DNA of 64,000 nucleotides from Streptococcus suis (GTDB taxonomy: Bacteria; Bacillota; Bacilli; Lactobacillales; Streptococcaceae). A model generated the notes under the pieces. It did not search any database and was not told where the DNA came from. It worked only from the letters and a program-made list of their open reading frames with translations. The stretch covers positions 186,001-250,000 of the forward strand of contig NZ_JAMWEM010000004.1 in assembly GCF_024509525.1 (NCBI RefSeq), in the 5' to 3' direction. The translations under genes and the position numbers were made by a program. Each line of letters starts with the position of its first letter. Within the stretch, counting starts at the first letter, position 1. Shown here one piece after another: positions 55,330 to 63,741 of this stretch.

Positions 55330-56889
55330 CTATTTTTTCTTGTAAAGAACTAATTTCTCTGTCTGCAATTCCACTTTCGTATAATTGGCTTCCAAATTAC
55401 TCTTGACACCATCAAGCAAAGGAACCTCTTGATTAACAACTATAAATGCTGCCTTATTTTTATTCAAATCATATGTTATGCTGGACTGATTCGTCTCTGT
55501 ATTTAAATACGGAGCTGCGGTGATGATTGTTCCTGCAGACAATCGACCACTCTTTAGATAGACCTGCGCACTATTGTCCCACGCATAAATAGTATCTGAT
55601 GCATCCGAATTTTCTTGTATATATTGAGAAATTTGCAAACGTTCCTGATAAATATCTCCCTGATCCCAATAAGCCCAAAGAGATTGCATTGGAATCATCA
55701 CACAAGCAACAAGTGGTAAATATAAACTTGATTTTAGATAGTCCAAATCTCCTCTTTTAATTTGAACTTCCCCATCAGAATTCTCCTGAACTAGTGGACG
55801 CAAATGAAGAACGGCCAATATAAAGCCATAAGGAAAAAGAATGGTTAGCTGACTAAGTTCAAAATTTTCATTCCCTATGATAAAAATGAGCTGCGACACA
55901 AAAGTCAATAGAATTATTGCCTTGATATAGCCATGACGACCATCCCCCAGAGATACGATTGTCTGTAAAAAATTCTTAAAGAAACCTGTCAATACCAAGA
56001 AACCTAGGACAGCCAATAATGTCCACAATATATTTGAATAACTAAAACTCAAACTGATATTATAGAAGAAGGTTTGTTGTACAGCCACCCCTAGTATCTG
56101 CGACACAAATGCATAATAACCTACCGAGTATACTATTAATAGAAAACCAAATAAGGTTCCCAAGAGCTGGTAGATTCCACGAGCCAAGTGCCTATTGCGC
56201 ATATTGTAAACCAACAGAACCAGACTTGAAACAATCCACAAGAGCGCACTCTTCGGATAGATCATAAAGACAATTGCCGCATCTATTCCATAAAGAATAA
56301 AGACTTCATCGCGCACTGCATTTTCGAAATAACGAATCAAAAACCAAATACTTGTTAAAAGAAACGGCATCGCAAAGAGACTGGCATAAAGCCCACCAAA
56401 GTCCAAGGCAAAAATGAACAAGTAAAACCAGATAAGTAAATTGTCGGCTGTAGCCTGCGAGCGACTAAAGTAAGCCATAATCTTATAAAAATAAATTCCC
56501 GCAATGCCTAGAGCAATCCACTGCAACAATGCCAATCCAATAGTAGTATTAAAAAACGATCCCACATAGGTTAGCAAATAGTAAAGTACACCACTGGTCC
56601 CAAAAAAAGACTCATACGGATCCTGTCCTGCCTGCATAGCAAGACCTGCATAAAGATTTTGCGATTGACTATTATTTGCTAAACTTGAGAGTAAAGGATT
56701 GGCAACTGTCAACAAACTCGTGAGAGCACTCAATAACAAAATAAGCCAGTACCTGGTTGGCACCATTTGTTCTTGAAATTCTCTATTGAGTTCTTGCTTA
56801 TTTTGCTTTTTTCTATTTCCTCTTCGAGAACTCCTCGAATAGGACTCGCCCCGCGAGTAGGTTACTTCTTGAACTTCTTGATCTGCCAT
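55330..56889 (-). CDS. Multi-pass membrane protein, GT-C glycosyltransferase-like
   Basis: 519 residues from the ATG at 56887-56889 (GAGGAG six bases upstream). A basic, Ser/Arg-rich cytoplasmic tail of about 60 residues precedes ten or more hydrophobic segments; the last ~120 residues (QYIQENSDASDTIYAWDNSAQVYL onward, shown here in part) form a soluble extracytoplasmic domain. This layout resembles PMT/GT-C sugar transferases of streptococci. Pneumococcus has a competence-induced gene (Ccs4) near nrdD; whether this is its counterpart I cannot confirm. Sugar and acceptor unknown. Confidence 0.6.
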   Translation of the reverse strand: MADQEVQEVTYSRGESYSRSSRRGNRKKQNKQELNREFQEQMVPTRYWLILLLSALTSLLTVANPLLSSLANNSQSQNLYAGLAMQAGQDPYESFFGTSGVLYYLLTYVGSFFNTTIGLALLQWIALGIAGIYFYKIMAYFSRSQATADNLLIWFYLFIFALDFGGLYASLFAMPFLLTSIWFLIRYFENAVRDEVFILYGIDAAIVFMIYPKSALLWIVSSLVLLVYNMRNRHLARGIYQLLGTLFGFLLIVYSVGYYAFVSQILGVAVQQTFFYNISLSFSYSNILWTLLAVLGFLVLTGFFKNFLQTIVSLGDGRHGYIKAIILLTFVSQLIFIIGNENFELSQLTILFPYGFILAVLHLRPLVQENSDGEVQIKRGDLDYLKSSLYLPLVACVMIPMQSLWAYWDQGDIYQERLQISQYIQENSDASDTIYAWDNSAQVYLKSGRLSAGTIITAAPYLNTETNQSSITYDLNKNKAAFIVVNQEVPLLDGVKSNLEANYTKVELQTEKLVLYKKK

Positions 56890-56916
56890 GTTCTTCTCCT
56901 CAGTATAATCATTCCT

Positions 56917-56945
56917 ATTATACCAAAAAGCCACCTATCTGTCAT
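56917..56945 (-). promoter_or_regulatory. SigA promoter of the membrane protein gene
   Basis: Minus strand ATGACA (56940-56945), 17-bp spacer, TATAAT (56917-56922). Confidence 0.65.
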
Positions 56946-57055
56946 TCACTGTCCAAATCTTTTATCAAGTCTGCAAAACATTCCAATTCTCGAAAAGTAT
57001 GGTAAGTTTTTTCGAGAAAAGCCTGTAAGAAGGCTTGTTTTTCTTCTTCTGTCAT
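56942..57055 (-). CDS. Putative 37-residue acidic protein behind a SigX-like box
   Basis: Starts MTEEEKQAFLQAFLEKTY and ends with FADLIKDLDSE; acidic and probably helical, with no signal or membrane segment. It follows the folC-2 terminator, so it needs its own promoter. The only candidate is TGCGAATA seven bases before the ATG. The RBS is weak (TAGGT), which would make the message nearly leaderless. Real gene status is uncertain. Confidence 0.45.
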   Translation of the reverse strand: MTEEEKQAFLQAFLEKTYHTFRELECFADLIKDLDSE

Positions 57056-57062
57056 ACCTATT

Positions 57063-57070
57063 TATTCGCA
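57063..57070 (-). promoter_or_regulatory. SigX (cin-box)-like element, one mismatch
   Basis: Minus strand TGCGAATA preceded by a T6 run, compared with the perfect TACGAATA ahead of comGA. Confidence 0.45.
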
Positions 57071-57073
57071 AAA

Positions 57074-57095
57074 AAGCAGGCAAACTTGCCTGCTT
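57074..57095 (-). terminator. Terminator of folC copy 2
   Basis: Nine-bp stem AAGCAGGCA-AGTT-TGCCTGCTT followed by TTTT on the minus strand. A 104-bp RUP-like repeat separates it from the folC stop codon. Confidence 0.85.
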
Positions 57096-57199
57096 ATACT
57101 CAATGAAAATCAAAATCAGACTAGGCGACGCAGAGGCAGGTAGCACCGAGGTTCATCAAATTACGCCAACGACGGCTGAGTTTGATCTTCGAAGAGTAT
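57096..57199. repeat. RUP-like miniature insertion repeat (104 bp)
   Basis: The ends ATACTCAATGAAAATCAAA and TTTGATCTTCGAAGAGTAT are 19-bp inverted repeats with 15 matches. Length (~104 bp) and terminal ATACTC...GAGTAT fit the RUP elements of streptococci. Its right end overlaps the folC-2 stop codon region. Confidence 0.75.
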
Positions 57200-58434
57200 T
57201 AGCTATTCATCAATAAAAATGGTCGGATTTCTGATATAAAATACAAAGACCCTGTGATAAACAAGCATTCGTCTTCCGTTGCTTTCCCTTCCCACTCACG
57301 GACAAAACTTTGATAATCCGCCTTATAAATACCATACTCAGAAACTTCTTCGCCAATTGACTCACCATAGTCAAAACTAGTTACAACAACAGTAGCACGA
57401 GGCAATTCCTCTTTTAAAAGCAGCAACATCTCCTTAAAATCTTTTCGTTTCAAAGCTGAAAAGAGGATAGTCACATGCCCTTTATCTTTTTGACGAACAA
57501 AATCTATGAGACGCTGAATAGCAGGAAGATTATGCGCCCCATCTAGATAAATATCCGGTTTCACATGTATCTGCTCCATACGCCCTGCCCAACTAGTCTG
57601 AGCTAAACTTACTAGTGCCTTTTCCTTATCTACCAACCACTGATGTTTTTTTCCCAGCAAATAAAATGCTTGCAAAGCTAAAGCGGCATTCTCTACTTGA
57701 TGATCGCCTTGTAAACCTAGCTTTATGGATGTTAAACTCTTTTCCCCTGCCATGGTAAACTCCCCTTTTTTTAATTGAAAATCTTTTCCATATTGAAAAA
57801 GAGGAGCTCCATGAATCAGGCAAATTCTTTGACAAGTAGCAAGCGCTTCTGGTGCCAGAGGACCAACCAACAGTGGCACTCGGTCCTTGACAATACCTGC
57901 CTTCTGCTCCGCTATTTCCTGCAAGGAGTTTCCTAGCAACTCTTGATGATCCAAGCCAATTGAGGTAATAAGAGTTAACAATGGATTAACCAATACCGTT
58001 ATATCTTCTCCTCCACCAATACCAACTTCAACCAGAGCATAGTCTATATTTTGATGAGAAAAGTATTCCAACATCACGAGAAATAGGGTTTCAAAATAAC
58101 TAAAAGCTTCATACCTTCTAGCAACTCGCTTTTCTAAATAAGCAACTTTCCCCAGCAAATTTTGAAAATCAGTATCAATCATAGGTTGACCGTTTATCGA
58201 AATTCGGTCACGTACCGTTTCCATATGGGGAGAAGTAAAAGTTCCTACTCTAAAACCTTGTCCTTGCAAAAGGTGGGATAAAAAAGCAACCGTAGACCCC
58301 TTACCATTAGTCCCTGCCACATGAACCACTCGTATTTTTTTTTCTGGATTGCCCAGTAACTCCAAAGCAAATTGCACCTTCTCCATTTTGTAGCGATAGG
58401 TCACCCCTTGTTTCTCATTCAACCATGTCTCCAT
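57199..58434 (-). CDS. folC: Folylpolyglutamate synthase / dihydrofolate synthase paralogue, copy 2
   Basis: 411 residues. ATP loop AGTNGKGST near residue 41 and the late IYLDGAHN are intact. The block that reads GGLLDATNV in the other copy reads GGGEDITVLVNP here, so the Asp-x-Thr-Asn element is changed. It may be the dihydrofolate synthase-type paralogue known in other streptococci, or a protein with altered substrate range. Identity between the copies is low. The start ATG follows ATTGGAGGG. Confidence 0.85.
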   Translation of the reverse strand: METWLNEKQGVTYRYKMEKVQFALELLGNPEKKIRVVHVAGTNGKGSTVAFLSHLLQGQGFRVGTFTSPHMETVRDRISINGQPMIDTDFQNLLGKVAYLEKRVARRYEAFSYFETLFLVMLEYFSHQNIDYALVEVGIGGGEDITVLVNPLLTLITSIGLDHQELLGNSLQEIAEQKAGIVKDRVPLLVGPLAPEALATCQRICLIHGAPLFQYGKDFQLKKGEFTMAGEKSLTSIKLGLQGDHQVENAALALQAFYLLGKKHQWLVDKEKALVSLAQTSWAGRMEQIHVKPDIYLDGAHNLPAIQRLIDFVRQKDKGHVTILFSALKRKDFKEMLLLLKEELPRATVVVTSFDYGESIGEEVSEYGIYKADYQSFVREWEGKATEDECLFITGSLYFISEIRPFLLMNS

Positions 58435-58498
58435 ACAATACCCTCCAATTTTCTTCTTTCTATACTAGCAGGAAGAAGGTAAAAATGCAAAAAAAGAA

Positions 58499-58523
58499 GA
58501 GTCCCATCGCTTGATGAGAACTC
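58499..58523 (-). terminator. Terminator of the Trp-rich peptide transcript
   Basis: Stem GAGT-T-CTCATC / GATGGGACTC (one bulged T) with an AAGC loop, followed by TTCTTTTTTT on the minus strand. It separates the peptide gene from folC-2. Confidence 0.8.
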
Positions 58524-58578
58524 CAAAACAGAGATTTCTACACATAGGCAGAAAAATATATAAATCAACCGATTTACA

Positions 58579-58644
58579 TTACCACCGCCACCAGCCAGTC
58601 CAGCCTTCTTTTACTGCACCCACTAGATTAATTGTATTCAACAT
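58579..58644 (-). CDS. Short Trp-rich peptide gene (21 aa), candidate signal or effector peptide
   Basis: 22 codons including the stop. The peptide begins MLNTINLVGAV and ends KEGWTGWWRW: four Trp in the last seven residues, net charge about +1. It has a strong TGGAGG site seven bases before the ATG, an operator-like palindrome upstream and its own terminator downstream, so it reads as a complete small gene. It directly follows an XRE/TPR-type regulator gene. Trp-Trp C-termini occur in mutans-type XIP pheromones, but the sequence is not ComS, and no Sec-type signal is evident. A Trp/Arg-rich antimicrobial role is also possible. Confidence 0.65.
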   Translation of the reverse strand: MLNTINLVGAVKEGWTGWWRW

Positions 58645-58671
58645 ATTCTGTCCTCCATAATTATTTTGATA

Positions 58672-58692
58672 CAGTCATTATATATTTGACTG
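58672..58692 (-). promoter_or_regulatory. Palindromic operator and -10 of the peptide gene
   Basis: CAGTCA-N9-TGACTG, a perfect 6+6 inverted repeat whose spacer contains TATAAT on the minus strand, 28 bp before the peptide ATG. Confidence 0.6.
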
Positions 58693-58716
58693 ATTAAAAT
58701 AAACAGGACAAAAATG

Positions 58717-59628
58717 TCACATTTCTGTCAAATCAATTTCCCAATCGTGAATCATTCGTTCCTTGATGTACTCATTACCAACCAACCCCGCAAAAGCAAC
58801 GGCTTCTTCATAGTAAAAGCGCGCATTTTCCATATCTCTATTAGCAAATAATTCATATTTCCACTTTAGCATACTTAAGATTGGCTTTTTCTGAAAATCC
58901 TGCGTGCGCTTCATGATTTCATCAAGTCCTTCAAAGATTATAGGGAAGACATCATAATCTTTATTCTGCCCCAATGTTCCTATAACCAGGAACAACAAGT
59001 CACGTAAAATAAACAAATCTTTAGGATCAATTTCAACAATTTGTTCAATTAACTTCGGCACCAAGGACTTGATTTCCAAATGTAATTTCGTCCCCTTATC
59101 AAGGGTTTCAGAATGAATCCGTTCAACAAATAAAGAAAGAATGAGTAAATCATTTACTTGATAAACCGCCTTCTCACAGATTTGATGGAAATAATCATCG
59201 ATTATTCCTTCACCAAAATCAGTCGTACTAGTTGTATGCACATCTATCGCACACTGCAAAGCATCGATTGCCAGTTGCTCTTCCTCTGGTAATTCGTCGT
59301 AGAATTTATTATATATTTCCATTAGAAGAACGTCACGTTCTTCAACCTTACTAGGCTCCCCATACGTAGGTGTCCTAAGAATATGATATTTTATCTTTAT
59401 ATATTCTGCAGGTAAACCAACGTAATCTGGCATCAGTTCATAGAGACTTGTCCCCAGTCGCGAAGCTATATAATTTATTTTCGTTAAAGTTGGTTTAGAA
59501 ACTCCTGTTTCAATACGAGTCAATTGACGAACCGATAATTCTGCTTCATCTTCACAAAATAGTTCGCGTGTTAATCCCTTTTCCTCTCGCAAGCGCCGAA
59601 CTTTCTGTCCAAATACCTTATTATCCAT
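58717..59628 (-). CDS. XRE-family regulator with TPR-like C-terminus (Rgg/PlcR/TprA-like, RRNPP type)
   Basis: 303 residues from the ATG at 59626-59628, six bases after CCGGAGG. The helix-turn-helix spans residues ~6-60 (FGQKVRRLREEKGLTRELFC; SVRQLTRIETGVSKPTLTKI). The remaining ~240 residues are all-helical with TPR-like spacing, as in peptide-sensing RRNPP regulators. A 21-residue peptide gene with an operator-like palindrome lies 72 bp downstream. The pair suggests a peptide quorum-sensing or peptide-controlled switch; the ligand is inferred only from position. Confidence 0.8.
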   Translation of the reverse strand: MDNKVFGQKVRRLREEKGLTRELFCEDEAELSVRQLTRIETGVSKPTLTKINYIASRLGTSLYELMPDYVGLPAEYIKIKYHILRTPTYGEPSKVEERDVLLMEIYNKFYDELPEEEQLAIDALQCAIDVHTTSTTDFGEGIIDDYFHQICEKAVYQVNDLLILSLFVERIHSETLDKGTKLHLEIKSLVPKLIEQIVEIDPKDLFILRDLLFLVIGTLGQNKDYDVFPIIFEGLDEIMKRTQDFQKKPILSMLKWKYELFANRDMENARFYYEEAVAFAGLVGNEYIKERMIHDWEIDLTEM

Positions 59629-59655
59629 AGACAACCTCCGGAAGATATATTTATT

Positions 59656-59684
59656 AGTTTAACAAAAATGTTTGTTGGTGGCAA
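59656..59684 (-). promoter_or_regulatory. Promoter of the XRE/TPR regulator
   Basis: Minus strand TTGCCA (59679-59684), 17-bp spacer, TAAACT (59656-59661). The spacer contains AACAA/TTGTT arms. Between here and the adcA terminator (59690-59825) nothing else is seen. Confidence 0.6.
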
Positions 59685-59825
59685 TATCATTCCCAAAACT
59701 TTTGACAACTATTCAATCTCCATTCCAACATCTCTTCAGAAACTCTACCCATCAACTCTGCATAAGTATCCTAATATCAATTCTAGAAAAAGTACTCGCA
59801 TAAGTAGATAATTCTATATACAAAA

Positions 59826-59856
59826 AATAGAGAGACTTCTATCGATTCTCTCTATT
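59826..59856 (-). terminator. Terminator of the adcRCBA operon
   Basis: Ten-bp arms AATAGAGAGA / TCTCTCTATT with an 11-base loop and a following T-run on the minus strand. Confidence 0.85.
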
Positions 59857-59891
59857 TCACAATTATTTACTATAACAAACGGCATCCTATC

Positions 59892-61400
59892 TTAATGAGC
59901 CAGCATTTCCTGACCGATTTCCAAACCAGTTAAGTCATCTGGATAGTAGGTCGGCCAATTTTCCAATTCTTCTAATAATTTTTCTTGGCTCTCACCGCCA
60001 AAGTAGATATGAAAGTGACCTGTTTCTACCGGTGCGATGTTGTGGTCGCTAAATTGCACGTACTTATAGTCACCTGCGTTTGCATCCGTCGCTTCAAACA
60101 AGAAACGAACGCCACGGTTGCCTTTTTTATAGGTCAAAATCTCGTACCCAACGTACTTGTAAGTATATTTGTAAGACTTGTCACCCACTACAAATTCCAT
60201 GGTATTGTCTGTAATGTTGATATGGTCCACATCTGTCTTGTAGCCGGTGTCGTAGTATGCCTTATATTCTTCAGCAGTCATATCGCCTTTGATTTTAGCC
60301 TTGTAGTCCCAGACTTGATTTAGCGTCCCATCGAGCAAGTAAGGATAAACCGACTGCCACTCACCTGCGTAATCTGAAAGAGTCCGGTCTTTGACAGCAC
60401 TGTCTTTAAAGTAACCATTGTAAACCGTCTGGGCTGTCTCCTCCCCCTCTTCAGGTAAGATTTCTACCCCTGCTTGGCTAGTTGTTTTTTCCAGAGCCAC
60501 CAAGTTAGCTTCCATGACGGAAATGTAGTCCTCACCCTTGTCCATAGCTTCTGTCGTCAAGCTTTCCAAAGTATCCAGCACATCCAGCTCCACGCCTGTT
60601 TCCTTAGCTAAAGTTTCTGCTACTGCAGAAGAAGCATTCTCTTCAAAGTAGATGTACTTGATGCCGTAGGTCTTGATATACTCGGTCAATTCTGCCAGGC
60701 GCGTTGCCGTAGGCTCTTGATCTGCCGAGATACCTGTGATAGACACTTGGTGCAAACCATAATCCAAAGCCAAGTAAGCAAAGGCAGTGTGCTGGGTAAC
60801 AAAGTATTTTTGCTTGGCAGCTGACAAGGTTTCTGTGTATTTAGAATGCAGAGCTTCTAACTTTTCAATGTAGGCTGCCGCATTTTTCTCGAACACCTCT
60901 TTTTTCTCAGGGTACTGGGCAATCAAACCGTCCCGAATAGTTTCTACCAAGGTAATGGACCGCTCTGGTGACAACCACACGTGTGGGTCATAGGCATGGC
61001 TATGCTCTTCTCCTTCAGCATGGTCATGTTCTTCTTCCTCGCTACCAGGCAAAAGCAACATTCCCTCCGTCGCCTTGATGACACCAACCTGTTCTGTATC
61101 AATGGTATCCAGTACATCCGGCACCCAGGTTTCCATATTTTCATTCTCATAGACGAAGGTATCCGCTTCTTGAATGACGGCAATGTCCTTGGCAGACGGC
61201 TCAAAGTCGTGAACTTCCGTTCCTGCCTCAATCAGCAAATCAACCGTTCCTTCCTCACCAACTACCTGCTTGGTGAACTCATAGACAGGATAAAAGGTAG
61301 TCACTATGTTCAACTCATCATCCTGAGAAGCTCCGCTATTGCCGCAAGCCGACAAAGCCAAAAGTGATAAACTCAAACCTAAAACCGCTAACTTTTTCAT
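59892..61400 (-). CDS. adcA: Zinc-binding lipoprotein AdcA with ZinT domain
   Basis: 502 residues. Lipoprotein signal with lipobox LSAC (Cys 19). The N-terminal cluster A-I zinc-binding domain contains EVHDFEPSA, a His/Glu-rich loop at residues 121-140 with several His, and HTAFAYLA. A C-terminal ZinT domain begins near residue 320 (TVYNGYFKDSAVKDRTLSDY). It captures zinc outside the membrane for AdcBC. Eight bases after adcB. Confidence 0.97.
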   Translation of the reverse strand: MKKLAVLGLSLSLLALSACGNSGASQDDELNIVTTFYPVYEFTKQVVGEEGTVDLLIEAGTEVHDFEPSAKDIAVIQEADTFVYENENMETWVPDVLDTIDTEQVGVIKATEGMLLLPGSEEEEHDHAEGEEHSHAYDPHVWLSPERSITLVETIRDGLIAQYPEKKEVFEKNAAAYIEKLEALHSKYTETLSAAKQKYFVTQHTAFAYLALDYGLHQVSITGISADQEPTATRLAELTEYIKTYGIKYIYFEENASSAVAETLAKETGVELDVLDTLESLTTEAMDKGEDYISVMEANLVALEKTTSQAGVEILPEEGEETAQTVYNGYFKDSAVKDRTLSDYAGEWQSVYPYLLDGTLNQVWDYKAKIKGDMTAEEYKAYYDTGYKTDVDHINITDNTMEFVVGDKSYKYTYKYVGYEILTYKKGNRGVRFLFEATDANAGDYKYVQFSDHNIAPVETGHFHIYFGGESQEKLLEELENWPTYYPDDLTGLEIGQEMLAH

Positions 61401-61408
61401 GTTTCCTC

Positions 61409-62221
61409 CTATTTTTTGAATTTAGCTACTAGATTGACCAATAAGAAAATACTAATGAAAATCAAGGTAATGCTGGCACTGGCTGGCGTTTCAGCGTAGT
61501 AGGAAGTAAAGAGCCCCAAGACCATACCGACAAAACCAATGCTCATGCCGATACCAATCACCGTTCGGAAATTTTTGCCTAACCGCAAGGCAATGGAAGC
61601 GGGTAAGACCATAATGGTCGATACCAAGAGAGCCCCTGCCGCTGGAATCATGAGGGCAATCGCAACACCTGTTACCACATTAAAGGCAATGGACATGGCC
61701 CGCACCGGCAGACCGTCCACAAAAGCCGTATCCTCATCAAAGGTCAGGATATACATAGGCCGCAGGAAGAGCAGGGTCAAAACCAAGACCACCGCCGCGA
61801 TCCCAAAGAGAGCCCAGACCTGTTCCTGACTAATGGTCACAATCGAGCCAAAGAGATACTGCTCAAGACTCAGGCTAGACTTGCCCCCCGACTGATTCAT
61901 GACGATAAGGGAAATAGCCAGCCCTGTTGACATCAGAATCGCTGTCCCGATTTCCATGAAGTGCTTGTAAATGGTCCGTAGGTATTCCAGAAAAACAGCT
62001 GCCACAATGACCACCAGCATGGTGGAGATCGTCGGCGAGATACCTAACACCAAGCCAAAGGCAACACCCGCTAAGGACACGTGACTGAGCGTATCGCTCA
62101 TCAGACTCTGCCTCCGCAAAATCAGGAAAACTCCCAGAATAGGCGAGAAGAGACTCATAGCAATAATCGCCAGAAAGGCCCGTTGCATGAAATCATAATT
62201 CAAGAAAGAGAGATCAAGCAT
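61409..62221 (-). CDS. adcB: Zinc ABC transporter permease AdcB
   Basis: 270 residues from the ATG at 62219-62221 (GAGGAGGTGG upstream); the frame extends 29 codons further into adcC without reason. About eight membrane helices of the ZnuB family, with [15 protein letters not shown] near residue 40. It overlaps the adcC end by 8 bp. Confidence 0.95.
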   Translation of the reverse strand: MLDLSFLNYDFMQRAFLAIIAMSLFSPILGVFLILRRQSLMSDTLSHVSLAGVAFGLVLGISPTISTMLVVIVAAVFLEYLRTIYKHFMEIGTAILMSTGLAISLIVMNQSGGKSSLSLEQYLFGSIVTISQEQVWALFGIAAVVLVLTLLFLRPMYILTFDEDTAFVDGLPVRAMSIAFNVVTGVAIALMIPAAGALLVSTIMVLPASIALRLGKNFRTVIGIGMSIGFVGMVLGLFTSYYAETPASASITLIFISIFLLVNLVAKFKK

Positions 62222-62918
62222 GAGCCACCTCCTCATCCTTATCATGCACATTGAAGCAACGCCAAGGGGACTTCTGGTCGCGCACCAGGTAGATATTGCG
62301 ATCTGCAAAACGGCTCAACTCATCTGGATCATGGGTAATCATAAGGACAGACTTGCCATGCTTCTTGGCAGAATGGTGCATAAGCTGGTAAAAATCATCC
62401 TTAGTTCCACTGTCCATTCCCGTTGTTGGCTCATCCAAGATAAAAATATCCGGGTCAGACGCAAACATCCGTGCGATGACAACCCGCTGTTTCTGACCAC
62501 CACTCAAGGAGCCCAACTTCTTGTCCCTGTGTTCCCACATACCGACCGACTCCAAGCTAGTCTTAACGTGTTCCTCATCGTGAGCCGTCAGCCGACGAAA
62601 CCATCCCTGACGTGGATAGCGTCCTGAGCGGACAAATTCATAAACCGTGCTTGGAAAACCCGCATTGAAACTCGCAATCTGTTGAGGCAAATAGGCCATC
62701 CGCAACTTCTTACCAGACAGACTGGTTTCTGAAATCGTCACCTTACCCTGCTTGGGTTTGAGAATTCCCAAGGTTGCCTTGATCAAGGTCGTCTTGGCAG
62801 CTCCATTTTCACCTGTCAAGGTCACAAACTCTCCACTATCCAGATGATAGTTGATATGCTCCAAGACTGGCTCATTGTCATAATAGAAGGACAAGTCCTC
62901 CACTGTAATATACCTCAT
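62214..62918 (-). CDS. adcC: Zinc ABC transporter ATPase AdcC
   Basis: 234 residues. Walker [11 protein letters not shown] at ~36-45 (Ala before the Lys, where most ABC proteins have Gly or Ser-Gly), signature LSGGQKQR, Walker [16 protein letters not shown]-loop MITHDPDE. The C-terminus is His-containing (VAHA). The start overlaps the adcR stop by one base (ATGA). Confidence 0.96.
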   Translation of the reverse strand: MRYITVEDLSFYYDNEPVLEHINYHLDSGEFVTLTGENGAAKTTLIKATLGILKPKQGKVTISETSLSGKKLRMAYLPQQIASFNAGFPSTVYEFVRSGRYPRQGWFRRLTAHDEEHVKTSLESVGMWEHRDKKLGSLSGGQKQRVVIARMFASDPDIFILDEPTTGMDSGTKDDFYQLMHHSAKKHGKSVLMITHDPDELSRFADRNIYLVRDQKSPWRCFNVHDKDEEVAHA

Positions 62919-63361
62919 TATTTCTTTATCTTTCCTACTAAATCCTCTAAGAAGCGACTGATGACCGCTTGTTCCTCTTCCGTATATGCTGCCAGTAATT
63001 CCTCGTAGGAGGACAACGTGTGGGCATGGTGGTGGGCGTGCTCCGCCGCAATCGGCTTAGCCTTGTCTGTCAAGCTGTAGCGAATAATCCGTGCATCCTT
63101 CTGATCACGGACAGCCACCAACATCTCCTGAGCCAGCAAAGACTTGACCGCCTTGGTAATTGCTGCCTGACTGACCTGTAACTCCTTGGCAATCTCCGTA
63201 GAGGTGAAGGCATTCTTCTCAATCAGCATCAAAATATGCTCTTGGGTATTGGTCAACTGCACCTGACTCTGACAGGTCCCAATCAAAATTTCCAGTTGAT
63301 TTTCTGAACTCAATACAATTTCCTGTAAACTAGATTCTATCTGCTTCGATAAACTCCTCAC
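62918..63361 (-). CDS. adcR: Zinc-responsive MarR-family repressor AdcR
   Basis: 147 residues from a GTG start at 63359-63361, eight bases after TAGGAGG. Winged helix with [22 protein letters not shown]; expected zinc ligands are present (Cys 30, Glu/His around 41-42, and His in [10 protein letters not shown] near 108-112). With zinc bound it represses adcRCBA and other zinc genes. A perfect AdcR box lies 54 bp upstream. Confidence 0.96.
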   Translation of the reverse strand: MRSLSKQIESSLQEIVLSSENQLEILIGTCQSQVQLTNTQEHILMLIEKNAFTSTEIAKELQVSQAAITKAVKSLLAQEMLVAVRDQKDARIIRYSLTDKAKPIAAEHAHHHAHTLSSYEELLAAYTEEEQAVISRFLEDLVGKIKK

Positions 63362-63414
63362 TCTGAGAACCTCCTACCATTCTAACATATCTAACATAAT
63401 TAACCATTCAATGA

Positions 63415-63426
63415 TTAACTGGTTAA
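63415..63426. promoter_or_regulatory. AdcR operator
   Basis: TTAACTGGTTAA, a perfect match to the streptococcal AdcR box TTAACYRGTTAA, in the adcR promoter region. Confidence 0.92.
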
Positions 63427-63443
63427 TTATGTTGTAAAAATTA

Positions 63444-63468
63444 AGAACGTTAGCAGTATTAACGTTCT
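63444..63468 (-). terminator. Terminator of the tRNA cluster
   Basis: AGAACGTTA / TAACGTTCT arms with a 7-base loop, followed by TAATTTTT on the minus strand. Confidence 0.8.
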
Positions 63469-63481
63469 CAATTTCAAACTA

Positions 63482-63565
63482 TACCGGCGGCCGGGGTCGA
63501 ACCGGCACGTCCTTGCGGACACTGGATTTTGAGTCCAGCGCGTCTGCCAATTCCGCCACGCCGGC
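63482..63565 (-). tRNA. tRNA-Leu (anticodon CAA)
   Basis: 84 bases with a long variable arm (TGTCCGCAAGGACGT). Anticodon stem CTGGA/TCCAG, loop CTCAAAA. Acceptor GCCGGCG/CGCCGGT, discriminator A. Confidence 0.96.
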
Positions 63566-63577
63566 ATATAGTTCAAA

Positions 63578-63649
63578 CTGGGGTAGCTGGATTCGAACCA
63601 ACGAATGAGGGAGTCAAAGTCCCTTGCCTTACCGCTTGGCGATACCCCA
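63578..63649 (-). tRNA. tRNA-Gln (anticodon TTG)
   Basis: 72 bases. Acceptor TGGGGTA/TACCCCA, anticodon loop TTTGACT, T-loop TTCGAAT, discriminator G. Confidence 0.97.
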
Positions 63650-63660
63650 TTAATAAAATA

Positions 63661-63734
63661 GGCGAGTGAGGGGAATCGAACCCCCGAATGTCAGAGCCAC
63701 AATCTGATGTGTTAACCACTTCACCACACCCGCC
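63661..63734 (-). tRNA. tRNA-His (anticodon GTG)
   Basis: 74 bases including the encoded G at -1 that pairs with C73. Acceptor GCGGGTG/CACTCGC, anticodon loop TTGTGGC. Confidence 0.97.
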
Positions 63735-63741
63735 ATATTAA

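Noticed and set aside
58579..58644. Trp-rich ORF as a tryptophan attenuator leader peptide
   Set aside because: Clustered Trp codons suggest it, but the transcript ends in a simple terminator with no alternative antiterminator I could see, and the next gene is folC, not a Trp biosynthesis or transport gene.
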